From positions 298,103 to 362,102 of IMG/VR virus record IMGVR_UViG_3300045970_000794: a stretch of DNA of 64,000 bases; one strand, given 5' to 3'. The first letter of the stretch is position 1. Each line of letters starts with the position of its first letter. Shown piece after piece: positions 7,295 through 15,289 of this stretch. Source of the stretch: a virus. A model generated the notes under the pieces. The model was not told where the DNA came from. It ran no database searches and saw only the letters and a list, made by a program, of their open reading frames with translations. A program made the translations under genes and the position numbers.

Positions 7295-7504
7295 TTATTG
7301 TTCTTTATGGAAGACAGTATTGCCGATGATGATAATATTATAACCATATTCTCTCATTCGATAGTCAGAGATACCCATAGCGGTTCTGAGTTGGTCGAAT
7401 TCGTCTTTAGTTAGTTGATGCACTTCACCTTCGAAAAATTTTGAAGGAAGTAGCTCCAATATTGGCATGCTTAATGCTTTTTGTAATGCTTCGTCTTTAG
7501 TCAT
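7295..7504 (-). CDS. hypothetical protein (69 aa)
   Basis: Small soluble protein (MTKDEALQKALSMPILELLP ...). It is separated by 2 and 12 nt from its neighbours in one operon. No motif recognised. Confidence 0.65.
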   Translation of the reverse strand: MTKDEALQKALSMPILELLPSKFFEGEVHQLTKDEFDQLRTAMGISDYRMREYGYNIIIIGNTVFHKEQ

Positions 7505-7516
7505 ATTGTTTAGTAT

Positions 7517-7816
7517 TTAAGATTTTCTTTGAAAATTTAGTGAACCACTGGCAACGCAACCCCATACATGATATTTTTTACCATAAAATAGCGTAATATC
7601 ATCAATTAATGACCAATCCATATCGCAACCATTAACATTTCCTAGGATATTTGTACTAGAAGTTTTGGAACCGATTATCATATCCAATACCGCATCAATT
7701 GTATATGGTGCAATTTCACTATGGTAATGATAGTATTCACCCATTTTCAAGTGAACCAATTCAGTCATTATGTCATTCCTAATAATCTCATATTTTTTCT
7801 TCTCTTCACTAGTCAT
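7517..7816 (-). CDS. hypothetical protein (99 aa)
   Basis: Begins with a charged helix (MTSEEKKKYEIIRNDIMTEL), then a mixed region with GKKYHVWGCVASG near the end. Operon member; function unknown. Confidence 0.65.
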   Translation of the reverse strand: MTSEEKKKYEIIRNDIMTELVHLKMGEYYHYHSEIAPYTIDAVLDMIIGSKTSSTNILGNVNGCDMDWSLIDDITLFYGKKYHVWGCVASGSLNFQRKS

Positions 7817-7828
7817 AGTCTATAGTAT

Positions 7829-8077
7829 TTACCATTTACGTTTAAATTTATCAATAGCTTCACCGATACGATTAAAATTACCTAGTCGTTTGCCATCTGA
7901 ATCATCATATACACCACCACCACCATAATGATATGTTCTATTAGCGTCCTTATATTGTTGGGTGAACTCTTTAAATCCGAATAATTTTTCAAACCAATTG
8001 GGTGTAAATGTTACCTCAAAAATCAGTCGATTTGATGGTCTAACCTCCACTACTTGTTTAACATTAGTTATTTTCAT
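7829..8077 (-). CDS. hypothetical protein (82 aa)
   Basis: Strand-rich start (KQVVEVRPSNRLIFEVTFTP), then WFEKLFGFKEFTQQY and a Gly-rich turn (HYGGGGVYDD). The stop shares one base with the upstream gene. Function unknown. Confidence 0.65.
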   Translation of the reverse strand: MKITNVKQVVEVRPSNRLIFEVTFTPNWFEKLFGFKEFTQQYKDANRTYHYGGGGVYDDSDGKRLGNFNRIGEAIDKFKRKW

Positions 8078-8286
8078 TAGATTTCAGTTAATAATTGATT
8101 AATAGTCTCATCAATATCTTTACGAATACCTATGTTTTCTTCTAACATAGATTTAAAAAACTCTCTATAAACAACATCTGTCATTATGTTTTCTACGTTT
8201 ACCTCTGAGTAACCAAATTCTTTTAGGTTTTTTACACCACCCTCTAACAAATGTTTTCTAATACCTTTGCTTGTTGTTAAATCCAT
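8077..8286 (-). CDS. hypothetical protein (69 aa)
   Basis: All-helical small protein (MDLTTSKGIRKHLLEGGVKN ... DETINQLLTEI), coupled to the 82-aa gene. No family recognised. Confidence 0.62.
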   Translation of the reverse strand: MDLTTSKGIRKHLLEGGVKNLKEFGYSEVNVENIMTDVVYREFFKSMLEENIGIRKDIDETINQLLTEI

Positions 8287-8293
8287 AATATTA

Positions 8294-8641
8294 TTACTTT
8301 ACGATTTCTTTTAATCTTTTTAATTCAGCACGCAATGTTGCTTCCCATTGTGTAATATGATGTTTTTGCAATCTTATTGCTTCATCCTTATTGAGGGTGA
8401 ACCATTTATTTATTTTAGTAGGACCATAAAGAAAGACATATAATACATTTTCACTATCATCATAGTTATTATGATAATTCCAGCTACCGTTATTAGCTAT
8501 CAATCCTTTACATTCAATAATTTCCAAGTCATCATCTAAAGTGAAAACTGGGTATTCAGTATTAGCTTTCAATACTTTAAGATAGTCTTCAACTATTTGA
8601 CCTCTATTAGAGGGTAATATTACTTTATGTTTTAATTCCAT
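8294..8641 (-). CDS. hypothetical protein (115 aa)
   Basis: Mixed alpha/beta protein. The C-terminal helix (WEATLRAELKRLKEIV) follows a WFTLNKDEAIRLQKHH segment like those of small phage proteins that act on host factors, but the function is unknown. Confidence 0.65.
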   Translation of the reverse strand: MELKHKVILPSNRGQIVEDYLKVLKANTEYPVFTLDDDLEIIECKGLIANNGSWNYHNNYDDSENVLYVFLYGPTKINKWFTLNKDEAIRLQKHHITQWEATLRAELKRLKEIVK

Positions 8642-8676
8642 TGGTATTATTTTATTTTAAGTAAATAATTTAATAT

Positions 8677-8895
8677 TTAATCTCTTGGAATATTCTTTAA
8701 AATGAATGCTTTGTTTTCCTGTTGGCAGTGAGGACAATCAAGCCCGATATATGCATAAGGTCCATTAGGACATCCACATGGCATGTCACAATCGCATACG
8801 AAGTAATCAGTTCTAAATTCAGCATCGCCAGTGAATGGTTGACCACATTTGGAACATTCAAGTTCAAGAGTTATTTTTGTTATTTTATTTGCCAT
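8677..8895 (-). CDS. zinc-ribbon protein (72 aa)
   Basis: Four Cys groups (CSKC, CDCDMPCGC, CPHC) suggest one or two zinc sites. The start at 8895 (MANKITK) is chosen over longer in-frame Mets because it sits in a TGATGG junction with the 75-aa gene, an 11-nt overlap. Function unknown. Confidence 0.7.
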   Translation of the reverse strand: MANKITKITLELECSKCGQPFTGDAEFRTDYFVCDCDMPCGCPNGPYAYIGLDCPHCQQENKAFILKNIPRD

Positions 8896-9112
8896 CGCTA
8901 TTTTTTTTAAAAGATAATTTACCAATCTTTTTAACTGGTGTACATACATCACACCTAGTATATTGTGTTTGTTCTAGGTCACCAGTATTATTAGGCTCAT
9001 GATTACCTTTACGTCCAATACCAATTGAGTAATTCTCACTTATTTTAATGAAAATATTTCCATTTGGTGACTCCCAAACATCATAAATGTCTAAATCTTT
9101 TTCTAGTTTCAT
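8885..9112 (-). CDS. hypothetical protein (75 aa)
   Basis: Contains DVWESPNGNIFIKISENY and a CDVC pair. First gene after the promoter at 9134. No family recognised. Confidence 0.65.
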   Translation of the reverse strand: MKLEKDLDIYDVWESPNGNIFIKISENYSIGIGRKGNHEPNNTGDLEQTQYTRCDVCTPVKKIGKLSFKKNSDGK

Positions 9113-9133
9113 GGCTATAGTATTAATTTTTTA

Positions 9134-9166
9134 CAAAGATATATAAAATAAATTAAAAAACCTAAT
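9134..9166 (-). promoter_or_regulatory. probable promoter
   Basis: -7 TATCTTTG (9134-9141) with a weaker -33 (TTAGG, 9161-9165) at 19 bp. Confidence 0.5.
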
Positions 9167-9170
9167 AAAA

Positions 9171-9353
9171 TTATTTTTTTCTTGTGAAAAAATGTTGTAT
9201 TATTTGTAATGGGAATACCCAAGGGCCAATAAGTGCTAACCACCCATCATTTTTAGATGGTGGTGATTTAGTTTTGCTAGATAATCTATAATAATAGATA
9301 AAATAGATAGAAACAATTAAACCTATTAGGTAATAAGAAATTAAGTAAATCAT
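9171..9353 (-). CDS. small membrane protein (60 aa)
   Basis: Hydrophobic N-terminus (MIYLISYYLIGLIVSIYFIY) and a second hydrophobic stretch (WLALIGPWVFPLQII), separated by a basic loop. It is probably anchored in the host inner membrane. Confidence 0.62.
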   Translation of the reverse strand: MIYLISYYLIGLIVSIYFIYYYRLSSKTKSPPSKNDGWLALIGPWVFPLQIIQHFFTRKK

Positions 9354-9381
9354 AATTTTAAAACTTTAAATTGTTAATATT

Positions 9382-9594
9382 TTAAACGGTACCTAATGTA
9401 TCACCACAATCATTTACAATCCATATAACACCATTTTGATTATCATCAATGTATTTGATTCGATTTCTACACGGTTTATCAGTAAAGCCATCGGCGAACA
9501 TAAGCCCAAAGAAGAATAGGAATGCAATTGTTATTATCATTATTTTACCAGTTAATGTTAATCCATCACCGATATCAAAGCTTGATTTCTTCAC
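9382..9594 (-). CDS. small membrane protein (70 aa)
   Basis: A single membrane segment (KIMIITIAFLFFFGLMFADG), then a soluble C-terminal part with two Cys. It overlaps the 164-aa gene by 20 nt. Confidence 0.62.
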   Translation of the reverse strand: MKKSSFDIGDGLTLTGKIMIITIAFLFFFGLMFADGFTDKPCRNRIKYIDDNQNGVIWIVNDCGDTLGTV

Positions 9595-10069
9595 GTTCTT
9601 TTAGTCTTTTTTTATGTTTTAACATTCGTCTATATAATTCTTCAACAATATCGAATGATACCTGAGTACATCCAATAATAAACTTATCAATACCAAGGTT
9701 TACAATATGTTCACCAATTTTAATTGGAAGGTCTGGTACTTCATAACCTTCTGGCATATCTGATAATTCTAGATTTTTTACAGAATAACTTACGTTTGCA
9801 AGGTCATCAGTAGTTTTAACATCAGCATAATCAACTGGGTATGCACTGAAAAAGCCAAGTCTTCTTAACTCATCATGAGCTGATTCAATAGCATTTTGGC
9901 AAAGGTATATTTTTTTATGTTCAACATCATTGAAGATTAAACCATCTATCATCTTTGACCGATACATAGCAGTAAAATAGGTACCACTGGGTACTTTATC
10001 CCAATGTATCACATGAACAGTTTCTTCTGTTAAATATTTTTTATCCATGGGATTAATCTTTTTTATCAA
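9575..10069 (-). CDS. hypothetical protein (164 aa), tandem paralogue 1
   Basis: Shares a full-length pattern with the next gene upstream (HWDKVPSGTYFTAMY / RWENVPTGTEFRAIY; DGLIFNDVEHKKIYLCQ / SGLIFNNVDDKKIILCQ; PDLPIKIGE / PDLPIRIGD). The two are tandem duplicates. Predicted beta-rich; function unknown. Confidence 0.72.
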   Translation of the reverse strand: MIKKINPMDKKYLTEETVHVIHWDKVPSGTYFTAMYRSKMIDGLIFNDVEHKKIYLCQNAIESAHDELRRLGFFSAYPVDYADVKTTDDLANVSYSVKNLELSDMPEGYEVPDLPIKIGEHIVNLGIDKFIIGCTQVSFDIVEELYRRMLKHKKRLKEREEIKL

Positions 10070-10496
10070 TTAAGTTATCAGCGATTTTACGTACCAAATC
10101 ATTGTCAATAGTTGTACAACCAACTTTGATGTGACCTTCCTTTATTTCAAGTTTATAGTCACCAATTCTTATTGGTAAGTCTGGTGTAACAAAACCTTCT
10201 TGTACATCAAGAATTTCAATATTTCTCATACTACCATAACCACCAAATTCCAATTCAGCAACAGTTCTTATAGTGTTATAATTTAAAGTGAATCCAAATT
10301 TATACCCTAAATTGTTTGGTGCATCTGAACCTTGAGCAAAATCTTGGCATAAAATTATCTTTTTATCATCTACATTATTAAATATAAGACCAGATATTGG
10401 GTTTTCGTTATAAATCGCTCTAAATTCAGTACCAGTTGGTACATTTTCCCATCTGATATATTCAGTAACTTGTTTTCTAATACAATTTTCATTCAT
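10053..10496 (-). CDS. hypothetical protein (147 aa), tandem paralogue 2
   Basis: Paralogue of the gene at 9575, with which it overlaps by 17 nt. The conserved blocks lie at the same relative positions. Function unknown. Confidence 0.72.
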   Translation of the reverse strand: MNENCIRKQVTEYIRWENVPTGTEFRAIYNENPISGLIFNNVDDKKIILCQDFAQGSDAPNNLGYKFGFTLNYNTIRTVAELEFGGYGSMRNIEILDVQEGFVTPDLPIRIGDYKLEIKEGHIKVGCTTIDNDLVRKIADNLIDKKD

Positions 10497-10508
10497 AATA
10501 TTATAGTT

Positions 10509-10721
10509 TTAAAGGTTAACGTATTTGTTAATAAATTTCATGTTGCACGTTATATTGGCTAATGCAAAACAAACTGGAATTGATATTAACATAAGGAACA
10601 TCCAGTTTGGATTCTCAGTAATTAACATAAGGATTGCTGGTGCAACTCCAATGATAAATGGTGTTAAAATACAAAATAATATCCAATAAAAAGAAACCAC
10701 TCCTAATAAAAATTTTTTCAT
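10509..10721 (-). CDS. small membrane protein (70 aa)
   Basis: Two hydrophobic segments (LLGVVSFYWILFCILTPFII and FLMLISIPVCFALANI). The start MKKFLLG and its upstream DNA resemble the remnant frame at 11269. Confidence 0.62.
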   Translation of the reverse strand: MKKFLLGVVSFYWILFCILTPFIIGVAPAILMLITENPNWMFLMLISIPVCFALANITCNMKFINKYVNL

Positions 10722-10723
10722 AA

Positions 10724-11083
10724 TTATTTTTTAAAGGTTAATAATATTACTTCAAGTATATGAATTCTTTTTAGAATATCTTCACTAGTATATGATGGAA
10801 ACCAGAAGCATGAGCTATTGAAGTGTGGGTCATAGTAATTAACATATGGTTTATAAGCCATTAGTTCAATGAGCCAGCAATCGTTACTCTCTAGGTCAAA
10901 TCTATTCTCATTAGCATCCCGCCAATTTACTATTGGTCTGGCACCGTATAGAATACCATTACAAAATCCTTCACCAAATACATCATTCTCTTTAAGTTTC
11001 ACTATAAGATATTTGAGCATTGCTTTATAGATTCGTTTCCTTAAAGCTGGAGTATTTTTAGTGCTTTTAGTTAGTCGTATCAT
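10724..11083 (-). CDS. hypothetical protein (119 aa)
   Basis: Starts MIRLTKSTKNTPALRKRIYK. The longer in-frame start would overlap the upstream remnant. The C-terminus (WFPSYTSEDILKRIHILEVI) resembles that of the fragment at 11067 (WFNDNKRGMTKRIKILKTII), pointing to a local duplication. Confidence 0.6.
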   Translation of the reverse strand: MIRLTKSTKNTPALRKRIYKAMLKYLIVKLKENDVFGEGFCNGILYGARPIVNWRDANENRFDLESNDCWLIELMAYKPYVNYYDPHFNSSCFWFPSYTSEDILKRIHILEVILLTFKK

Positions 11084-11269
11084 TGCAAACGGCTTTATCT
11101 TTAAGTTGAAAATCCATTTCATTAATGATGGTTTTCAATATTTTAATTCTTTTTGTCATACCACGCTTATTATCATTGAACCAGTATCCAAAATAACCAC
11201 CATAATTATTTTTTGGCTTATATTTAAGAAGCCCAGTAAAAATAATACTCTTGATAAAAAATTTTTCAT
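11067..11269 (-). pseudogene. probable remnant of a duplicated gene
   Basis: The frame read from 11269 (MKNFLSRVLFLLGF) stops after 37 codons at 11157 with an ATGA overlap into a 30-codon frame (MTKRIKILKTI...). An alternative frame through the region (FTGLLKYKPKNNYGGYFGYW, then FND) keeps homology with the end of the 119-aa gene but has no start codon. A duplicate broken by a frameshift explains this best; two separate mini-genes remain possible. Confidence 0.4.
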
Positions 11270-11271
11270 AA

Positions 11272-11508
11272 TTATTTAGTTTTATTACGTTTAGCACAGA
11301 ATTTACAATTACCTTTGTGAGCGGCCCAGTCATTGTTTTGACCATAAATAGAGCCAACATACTCACAGCCATCAATGACATATGTATTGATAGGAGTATA
11401 GTTAACAGAATAGCCACTAGGCTTTGTAGCCACATTATCCTCTTGCCGTTTTGGTAAACAAGATGTGATTAAGATTGATATAAGAATCAATGGAATGTAT
11501 CTTTTCAT
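11272..11508 (-). CDS. putative lipoprotein (78 aa)
   Basis: Signal peptide MKRYIPLILISILITSC with lipobox ITSC, then an 60-residue periplasmic or surface part with four further Cys (CEYVG, CKFC). It would be lipidated by the host and exported. Adjacent to a second lipoprotein gene (2-nt gap). Phage lipoproteins often act in superinfection exclusion; no evidence for that here. Confidence 0.68.
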   Translation of the reverse strand: MKRYIPLILISILITSCLPKRQEDNVATKPSGYSVNYTPINTYVIDGCEYVGSIYGQNNDWAAHKGNCKFCAKRNKTK

Positions 11509-11509
11509 A

Positions 11510-11854
11510 TTAGTTTACGATTTGTGATTTCTTTGCTACGATGATACTATCATTTTCTGATATGATGGATTCAATATTAATAACCTTACCAGTGTTTTGG
11601 TTATTGATGATAATAGTTGATTGGTGGCTTTTACCAACGCTATAGGTTGTTGAGTTAACAGCTCCATTAAGTACAGCAACTTTAACATAACTACCGCTAC
11701 CAGTTGACATATCATAAATTTTAAGACCTTTTAATTCTTGAGAAAGCTTTTCTTCAGCACCATTTAATGTATTTCTAGTGGTACCAGCATCTTCACAAGA
11801 AGAGAAAGCGATTGCTAATAATAATACACCTAAAACTAATGTAATTTTTTTCAT
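11510..11854 (-). CDS. putative lipoprotein (114 aa)
   Basis: The start at 11854 gives a signal peptide, MKKITLVLGVLLLAIAFSSC, with lipobox FSSC. The longer frame upstream reads through the promoter at 11886 and is not used. The mature part is soluble and Ser/Thr-rich. Function unknown. Confidence 0.7.
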   Translation of the reverse strand: MKKITLVLGVLLLAIAFSSCEDAGTTRNTLNGAEEKLSQELKGLKIYDMSTGSGSYVKVAVLNGAVNSTTYSVGKSHQSTIIINNQNTGKVINIESIISENDSIIVAKKSQIVN

Positions 11855-11885
11855 AGGATATAAGATTTTAAGTATTAATTTGATG

Positions 11886-11917
11886 CAAAGATAAATAAAA
11901 TATTTTAATCTACCAAA
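11886..11917 (-). promoter_or_regulatory. Bacteroidota-type promoter
   Basis: -7 TATCTTTG (11886-11893), -33 TTTGG (11913-11917). Its spacer and upstream DNA closely match the promoters at 30343 and 54459. It drives the lipoprotein pair. Confidence 0.72.
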
Positions 11918-11945
11918 TAAAAATGCAATTATTTTTATAGCTATA

Positions 11946-12317
11946 TTATTTTTTATGTTTAACTTCACTTGCTCTACGTTTAATATCAGCATCAAGCCAT
12001 ATCATATTAGTATGTTTTATAATTGCCTCATTAACCCATTTAAGGACATCAGTTGGGTTATAATAATGCACATGATTAATATATTCGGATTCTATTTTAT
12101 CTTCAAACATTGCATTAGTACCAATTAAATAATCATCACACCAATCAACAACTTTAATTTTAAACCATAATATCTTAACGATTTTATACGCTTTTAGATT
12201 AACATAATGGCTTGTTGACCAATCTCTAGTCCAAAACTTACTACGCATGTGAGCTTTATAAAGAACACCATCAATTGTTGTGGTGAACGTCTTATTTTCT
12301 TCAATTAGTTCTTTCAT
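11946..12317 (-). CDS. hypothetical protein (123 aa)
   Basis: Trp- and Tyr-rich soluble protein (SKFWTRDWSTSHYVNLKAYK; WFKIKVVDWCDDYLIG) with a basic C-terminus. One nt from the membrane gene upstream. Function unknown. Confidence 0.65.
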   Translation of the reverse strand: MKELIEENKTFTTTIDGVLYKAHMRSKFWTRDWSTSHYVNLKAYKIVKILWFKIKVVDWCDDYLIGTNAMFEDKIESEYINHVHYYNPTDVLKWVNEAIIKHTNMIWLDADIKRRASEVKHKK

Positions 12318-12318
12318 A

Positions 12319-12531
12319 TTAGCAATGTAGTACTAGACAAGATACCATCCAATAAATTAAAAAACAAATAGCTAAACATGCCGCAATACCAAACCAGCAT
12401 AATATACCAAACAAGGTATTTATAATGCGTTCCTCTAAATCTTCATCAAATGTATGTAATACACCGTTACCCATATAATAGGCCCCAACAAAGAATATTG
12501 CAATGCCTATAAACGTTAAAATTGCTACCAT
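12319..12531 (-). CDS. small membrane protein (70 aa)
   Basis: Two clear membrane segments (ILTFIGIAIFFVGAYYMG and LFGILCWFGIAACLAICFLI). It is directly downstream of the CDF transporter gene. Confidence 0.65.
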   Translation of the reverse strand: MVAILTFIGIAIFFVGAYYMGNGVLHTFDEDLEERIINTLFGILCWFGIAACLAICFLIYWMVSCLVLHC

Positions 12532-12542
12532 AGTTTTAATTT

Positions 12543-13460
12543 TTAAATTTTATTATTTCTTACTGAATCTTTTATTTCGATATAAATGGTTGATGCCATT
12601 GGATATTTCTTCGTGACATCAAGTTTGATTTGCTCAATAGTATCTTCAATATCATAAGCTACTTCATCATCTTCAATATCCAATGATAATAATAACATGA
12701 ACTGGTTTTTACCTATGAACATTGTTTGAATCTTATTGATATGTTTTACCATATGATATTGCCCGATAATATGTTTAATATCATTTCTTATTTCCCTCGG
12801 GGCACTCTCACCAATAATTAACTTTCTGAGCTCATTAGAGAGCGTATAAGCGATTATCATCAGAATTAGACCTACAACTATGGAACCGATTGCATCGAAC
12901 ACTGGAGAGACTGTAACAGCTAAAATTGTGGTGATGGCTACAACGATTAATCCGAATAATGCAACCATATCTTCTAGGATAATAACCAATAGGTTTGTAT
13001 CACTAGTATCAATGATTTTACGGAAGAATGAATCCTTACTGATTGTTTTGAATTGATTATAAGCAACTCTGAATGAGTTGAACTCTAAAATGATACCAAT
13101 ACCAAGAACGATGAAGGACCAATAAACATGATGTATTGGTTCTGGCTTTGATAGTTTTTCAATTCCCTCATAAAGCGAATAGAATCCACCAACAAAGAAT
13201 AATAGTATTGCTACCATGAATCCCCAGAAATATTCTTCCTTACCATAACCGAATGAATGTAGTTCGGTTGGAGCTTTAGATGTTCTTTTATTACCAATCA
13301 ACAAGAACACTTGATTGCAACAATCAGCTGTTGAGTGAATGGCTTCGGCCAACATAGCAGTACTAGTAGTAACGACAGCTACAACGAATTTTATGGCTGC
13401 GATGATTGCATTACCAATAAGTGCGACCATAACGGCCTTCATTGAATTAGGTTTAGACAT
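12543..13460 (-). CDS. cation diffusion facilitator (CDF) transporter
   Basis: At 305 aa it has the CDF fold: six hydrophobic segments and a C-terminal cytoplasmic domain. TM2 carries the metal motif HSTADCCNQ (HxxxD, residues ~42-50) and TM5 has LEDMVALFGL. The HS-AD-NQ and ED-A-GL patterns are those of the SLC30A9-like branch. Such proteins exchange Zn, Mn or Fe for protons across the inner membrane. A metal transporter is unusual phage cargo. Its last codons overlap the 103-aa gene by 8 nt, so it is part of the operon rather than an insertion. The substrate cannot be read from sequence. Confidence 0.88.
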   Translation of the reverse strand: MSKPNSMKAVMVALIGNAIIAAIKFVVAVVTTSTAMLAEAIHSTADCCNQVFLLIGNKRTSKAPTELHSFGYGKEEYFWGFMVAILLFFVGGFYSLYEGIEKLSKPEPIHHVYWSFIVLGIGIILEFNSFRVAYNQFKTISKDSFFRKIIDTSDTNLLVIILEDMVALFGLIVVAITTILAVTVSPVFDAIGSIVVGLILMIIAYTLSNELRKLIIGESAPREIRNDIKHIIGQYHMVKHINKIQTMFIGKNQFMLLLSLDIEDDEVAYDIEDTIEQIKLDVTKKYPMASTIYIEIKDSVRNNKI

Positions 13461-13764
13461 TTTGTTTAAGTATTTCTATTAGTTTAATACGCTTAGCTAG
13501 GAACCAAAGGCCACCTTGATTAGTAGGTCTTTTAAATTCTTCGAACTCTTCAATTTCAAGTTTAATCCAGACTCTACCTTTTTCGGATAGATGTGGTGCC
13601 ACTGGCTCTGATGTACAATGCCAAAACGGTCTCACTTTATAACCATTTGTTGGATGACATTCAGCTTCCATCCATTCATTAAATGGAAGGACCTTTGATT
13701 TATTAATGAAGAGTGGTGTTATATCACCATTCTTTTTTACTCTACAAAGTTTATATGCTAGCAT
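13453..13764 (-). CDS. hypothetical protein (103 aa)
   Basis: The central block RPFWHCTSEPVAPHLSEKGR is a pattern seen in small proteins of many phages. It ends with a helix (LAKRIKLIEILKQ). Function unknown. Confidence 0.7.
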   Translation of the reverse strand: MLAYKLCRVKKNGDITPLFINKSKVLPFNEWMEAECHPTNGYKVRPFWHCTSEPVAPHLSEKGRVWIKLEIEEFEEFKRPTNQGGLWFLAKRIKLIEILKQNV

Positions 13765-14102
13765 TATCTATATATTTTTCTAGTTTGACTATTAATACAT
13801 TTTGGGTTGATGCATTTGTATTCACCGAATATCCCTAGGAATCCGCTACGAACAACTGATGAGCCACATCTAATACAACATTTAGTACTACCTTCACGTT
13901 CCATTCTACTTAATGGTGGTTGTGGTGGTGGAGGTGCAACAATAAATGGTTTAATAACAATTGGTGTCTCTTGTGCCAGTTCTTTTTCAGCTGATTCAAT
14001 ATGTGCGCATAATGCGTAATACCCATTACATTTGGTACTGAAATCGCTTTGAATTTGAAAAGCGAACTGAATGAATTTTAGTGTTTCTAGGTGTAGTTTC
14101 AT
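13764..14102 (-). CDS. zinc-ribbon protein (112 aa)
   Basis: N-terminal helix, a Pro-rich linker (VIKPFIVAPPPPQPPLSR), then a C-terminal zinc ribbon (CIRCGSSVVRSGF ... CINPKC). The architecture suggests an adaptor that binds nucleic acid or protein. Function unknown. Confidence 0.68.
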   Translation of the reverse strand: MKLHLETLKFIQFAFQIQSDFSTKCNGYYALCAHIESAEKELAQETPIVIKPFIVAPPPPQPPLSRMEREGSTKCCIRCGSSVVRSGFLGIFGEYKCINPKCINSQTRKIYR

Positions 14103-14106
14103 AATA

Positions 14107-14265
14107 TTAGAGTAAAATTAATGAGTAAATGGTCCACATACTTAGTGATTGATAAATTAGTATTGTCCACATATGCTTCTTTATAAAATTATCATTATCC
14201 CCATATAGCATGAAGAGGCCATAAATCCAGCCAACTAACGGTATCAAATAGATTAATTTATTCAT
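14107..14265 (-). CDS. small membrane protein (52 aa)
   Basis: A 52-codon frame (MNKLIYLIPLVGWIYGLFML ... WTILIYQSLSMWTIYSLILL) with two hydrophobic segments. It fills the gap between two zinc-binding genes. Confidence 0.55.
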   Translation of the reverse strand: MNKLIYLIPLVGWIYGLFMLYGDNDNFIKKHMWTILIYQSLSMWTIYSLILL

Positions 14266-14285
14266 TTTATTTAGATTTTTAGTTA

Positions 14286-14615
14286 TTACTTTCTTGGAAT
14301 ATACTCACAATATGAGGTGTGTATACCATTGACACAACCACAATATTTACAATGGGTTTCAGCTTCAACCTCTTTAATAACATCGAATATTGTTAATTGA
14401 TTAGTTGGTTCTTCAGTGTTCTTTTTACAAGTACAATCACTGAATTTAAAGCTTTTAACCAAATTAACTTCACCGCCATTTAATACGTGTTCACTTAGGT
14501 TTTCCTTCCAGATAGTATCAGTATAACAATCTGGCTCACGACATGCGGCAAATGTTGCCCCACAATGACATTTCATTACTTGAATTCGATTCATGTTAAA
14601 GCTTTTTGTAGTCAT
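14286..14615 (-). CDS. Cys-rich zinc-binding protein (109 aa)
   Basis: Two Cys clusters: CHCGATFAACREPDC near the start and CKYCGCVNGIHTSYC at the end, plus a central CTC. Two zinc sites are likely. Starts at 14615 or at the internal Met (MNRIQVMKC). Function unknown. Confidence 0.66.
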   Translation of the reverse strand: MTTKSFNMNRIQVMKCHCGATFAACREPDCYTDTIWKENLSEHVLNGGEVNLVKSFKFSDCTCKKNTEEPTNQLTIFDVIKEVEAETHCKYCGCVNGIHTSYCEYIPRK

Positions 14616-14785
14616 TTATACCAGTGACCATGAAGTATATCCCAAATAATATAGTTATGACCCATCTATGGGGTTCAACTGTTACATCAGTATTAAGTGT
14701 ACTATATATATATATACGCACCTAGTGTGATACATGATAAGCATCCTAGAAGGATTGAGCCTATTGCAAATATTTTATCTCTCAT
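14596..14785 (-). pseudogene. two-TM membrane gene interrupted at a (TA)7 tract
   Basis: From ATG at 14785 the frame (MRDKIFAIGSILLGCLSCI...) stops at 14702 inside seven TA repeats (14703-14716). Removing one TA joins it to a second hydrophobic stretch (WVITILFGIYFMVTGINDY) that ends with TAA at 14596, giving about 62 aa with two membrane segments. Phase variation by slippage, decay or a sequencing error would all produce this. Confidence 0.45.
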
Positions 14786-14796
14786 AATTTATTTAT

Positions 14797-15000
14797 TTAT
14801 TGAAGTTTACCTTTACAAATAACCATATCCAATTCATAGTTAGGTGGAAATTCACCTCGCCAATCACCATCAACGTTATGTTGACCTATATCAAAGCGAA
14901 CTGAATCGGCTATGATACCTTTGATTCTAAGATGGTCTTTAATTATATCAGAAATTTCTTCTGGAGTTAATCTAACTGTTATTTCTTTTTCGATTTCCAT
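14797..15000 (-). CDS. hypothetical protein (67 aa)
   Basis: Starts MEIEKEITVRLTPEEISDII and continues with a strand-rich C-terminus (ELDMVICKGKLQ). Small alpha/beta protein of unknown function. Confidence 0.65.
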   Translation of the reverse strand: MEIEKEITVRLTPEEISDIIKDHLRIKGIIADSVRFDIGQHNVDGDWRGEFPPNYELDMVICKGKLQ

Positions 15001-15035
15001 GACTATTTTGCTATTGATGTGTCTTTATCTTTAAG

Positions 15036-15218
15036 TTAAAAGATTTTGTTTTTAATATCACTTATAACATATAAAACAAGGCCAATGGCCATAGCAATTA
15101 AGAATATGACTGACTTAGTGTAGAAAATTTCAAAGTCATTGGCGTTAGCATTAACTAATGCTTGGATATAAAACCCAATAAAGAATGCCATTATGAATTT
15201 TGCGATATGTCTTAACAT
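15036..15218 (-). CDS. small membrane protein (60 aa)
   Basis: MLRHIAKFIMAFFIGFYIQA and VIFLIAMAIGLVLYVISDI form two membrane segments. The longer ORF start lies in the promoter region, so ATG at 15218 is used. Confidence 0.62.
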   Translation of the reverse strand: MLRHIAKFIMAFFIGFYIQALVNANANDFEIFYTKSVIFLIAMAIGLVLYVISDIKNKIF

Positions 15219-15240
15219 GATTTTAAGTATTAATTTGATG

Positions 15241-15272
15241 CAAAGATAATACAAATATTTTTAATAACCAAA
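15241..15272 (-). promoter_or_regulatory. Bacteroidota-type promoter
   Basis: -7 TATCTTTG (15241-15248), -33 TTTGG (15268-15272), upstream of the membrane gene at 15036. Confidence 0.68.
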
Positions 15273-15289
15273 TTTTTTGTGAATTATTT

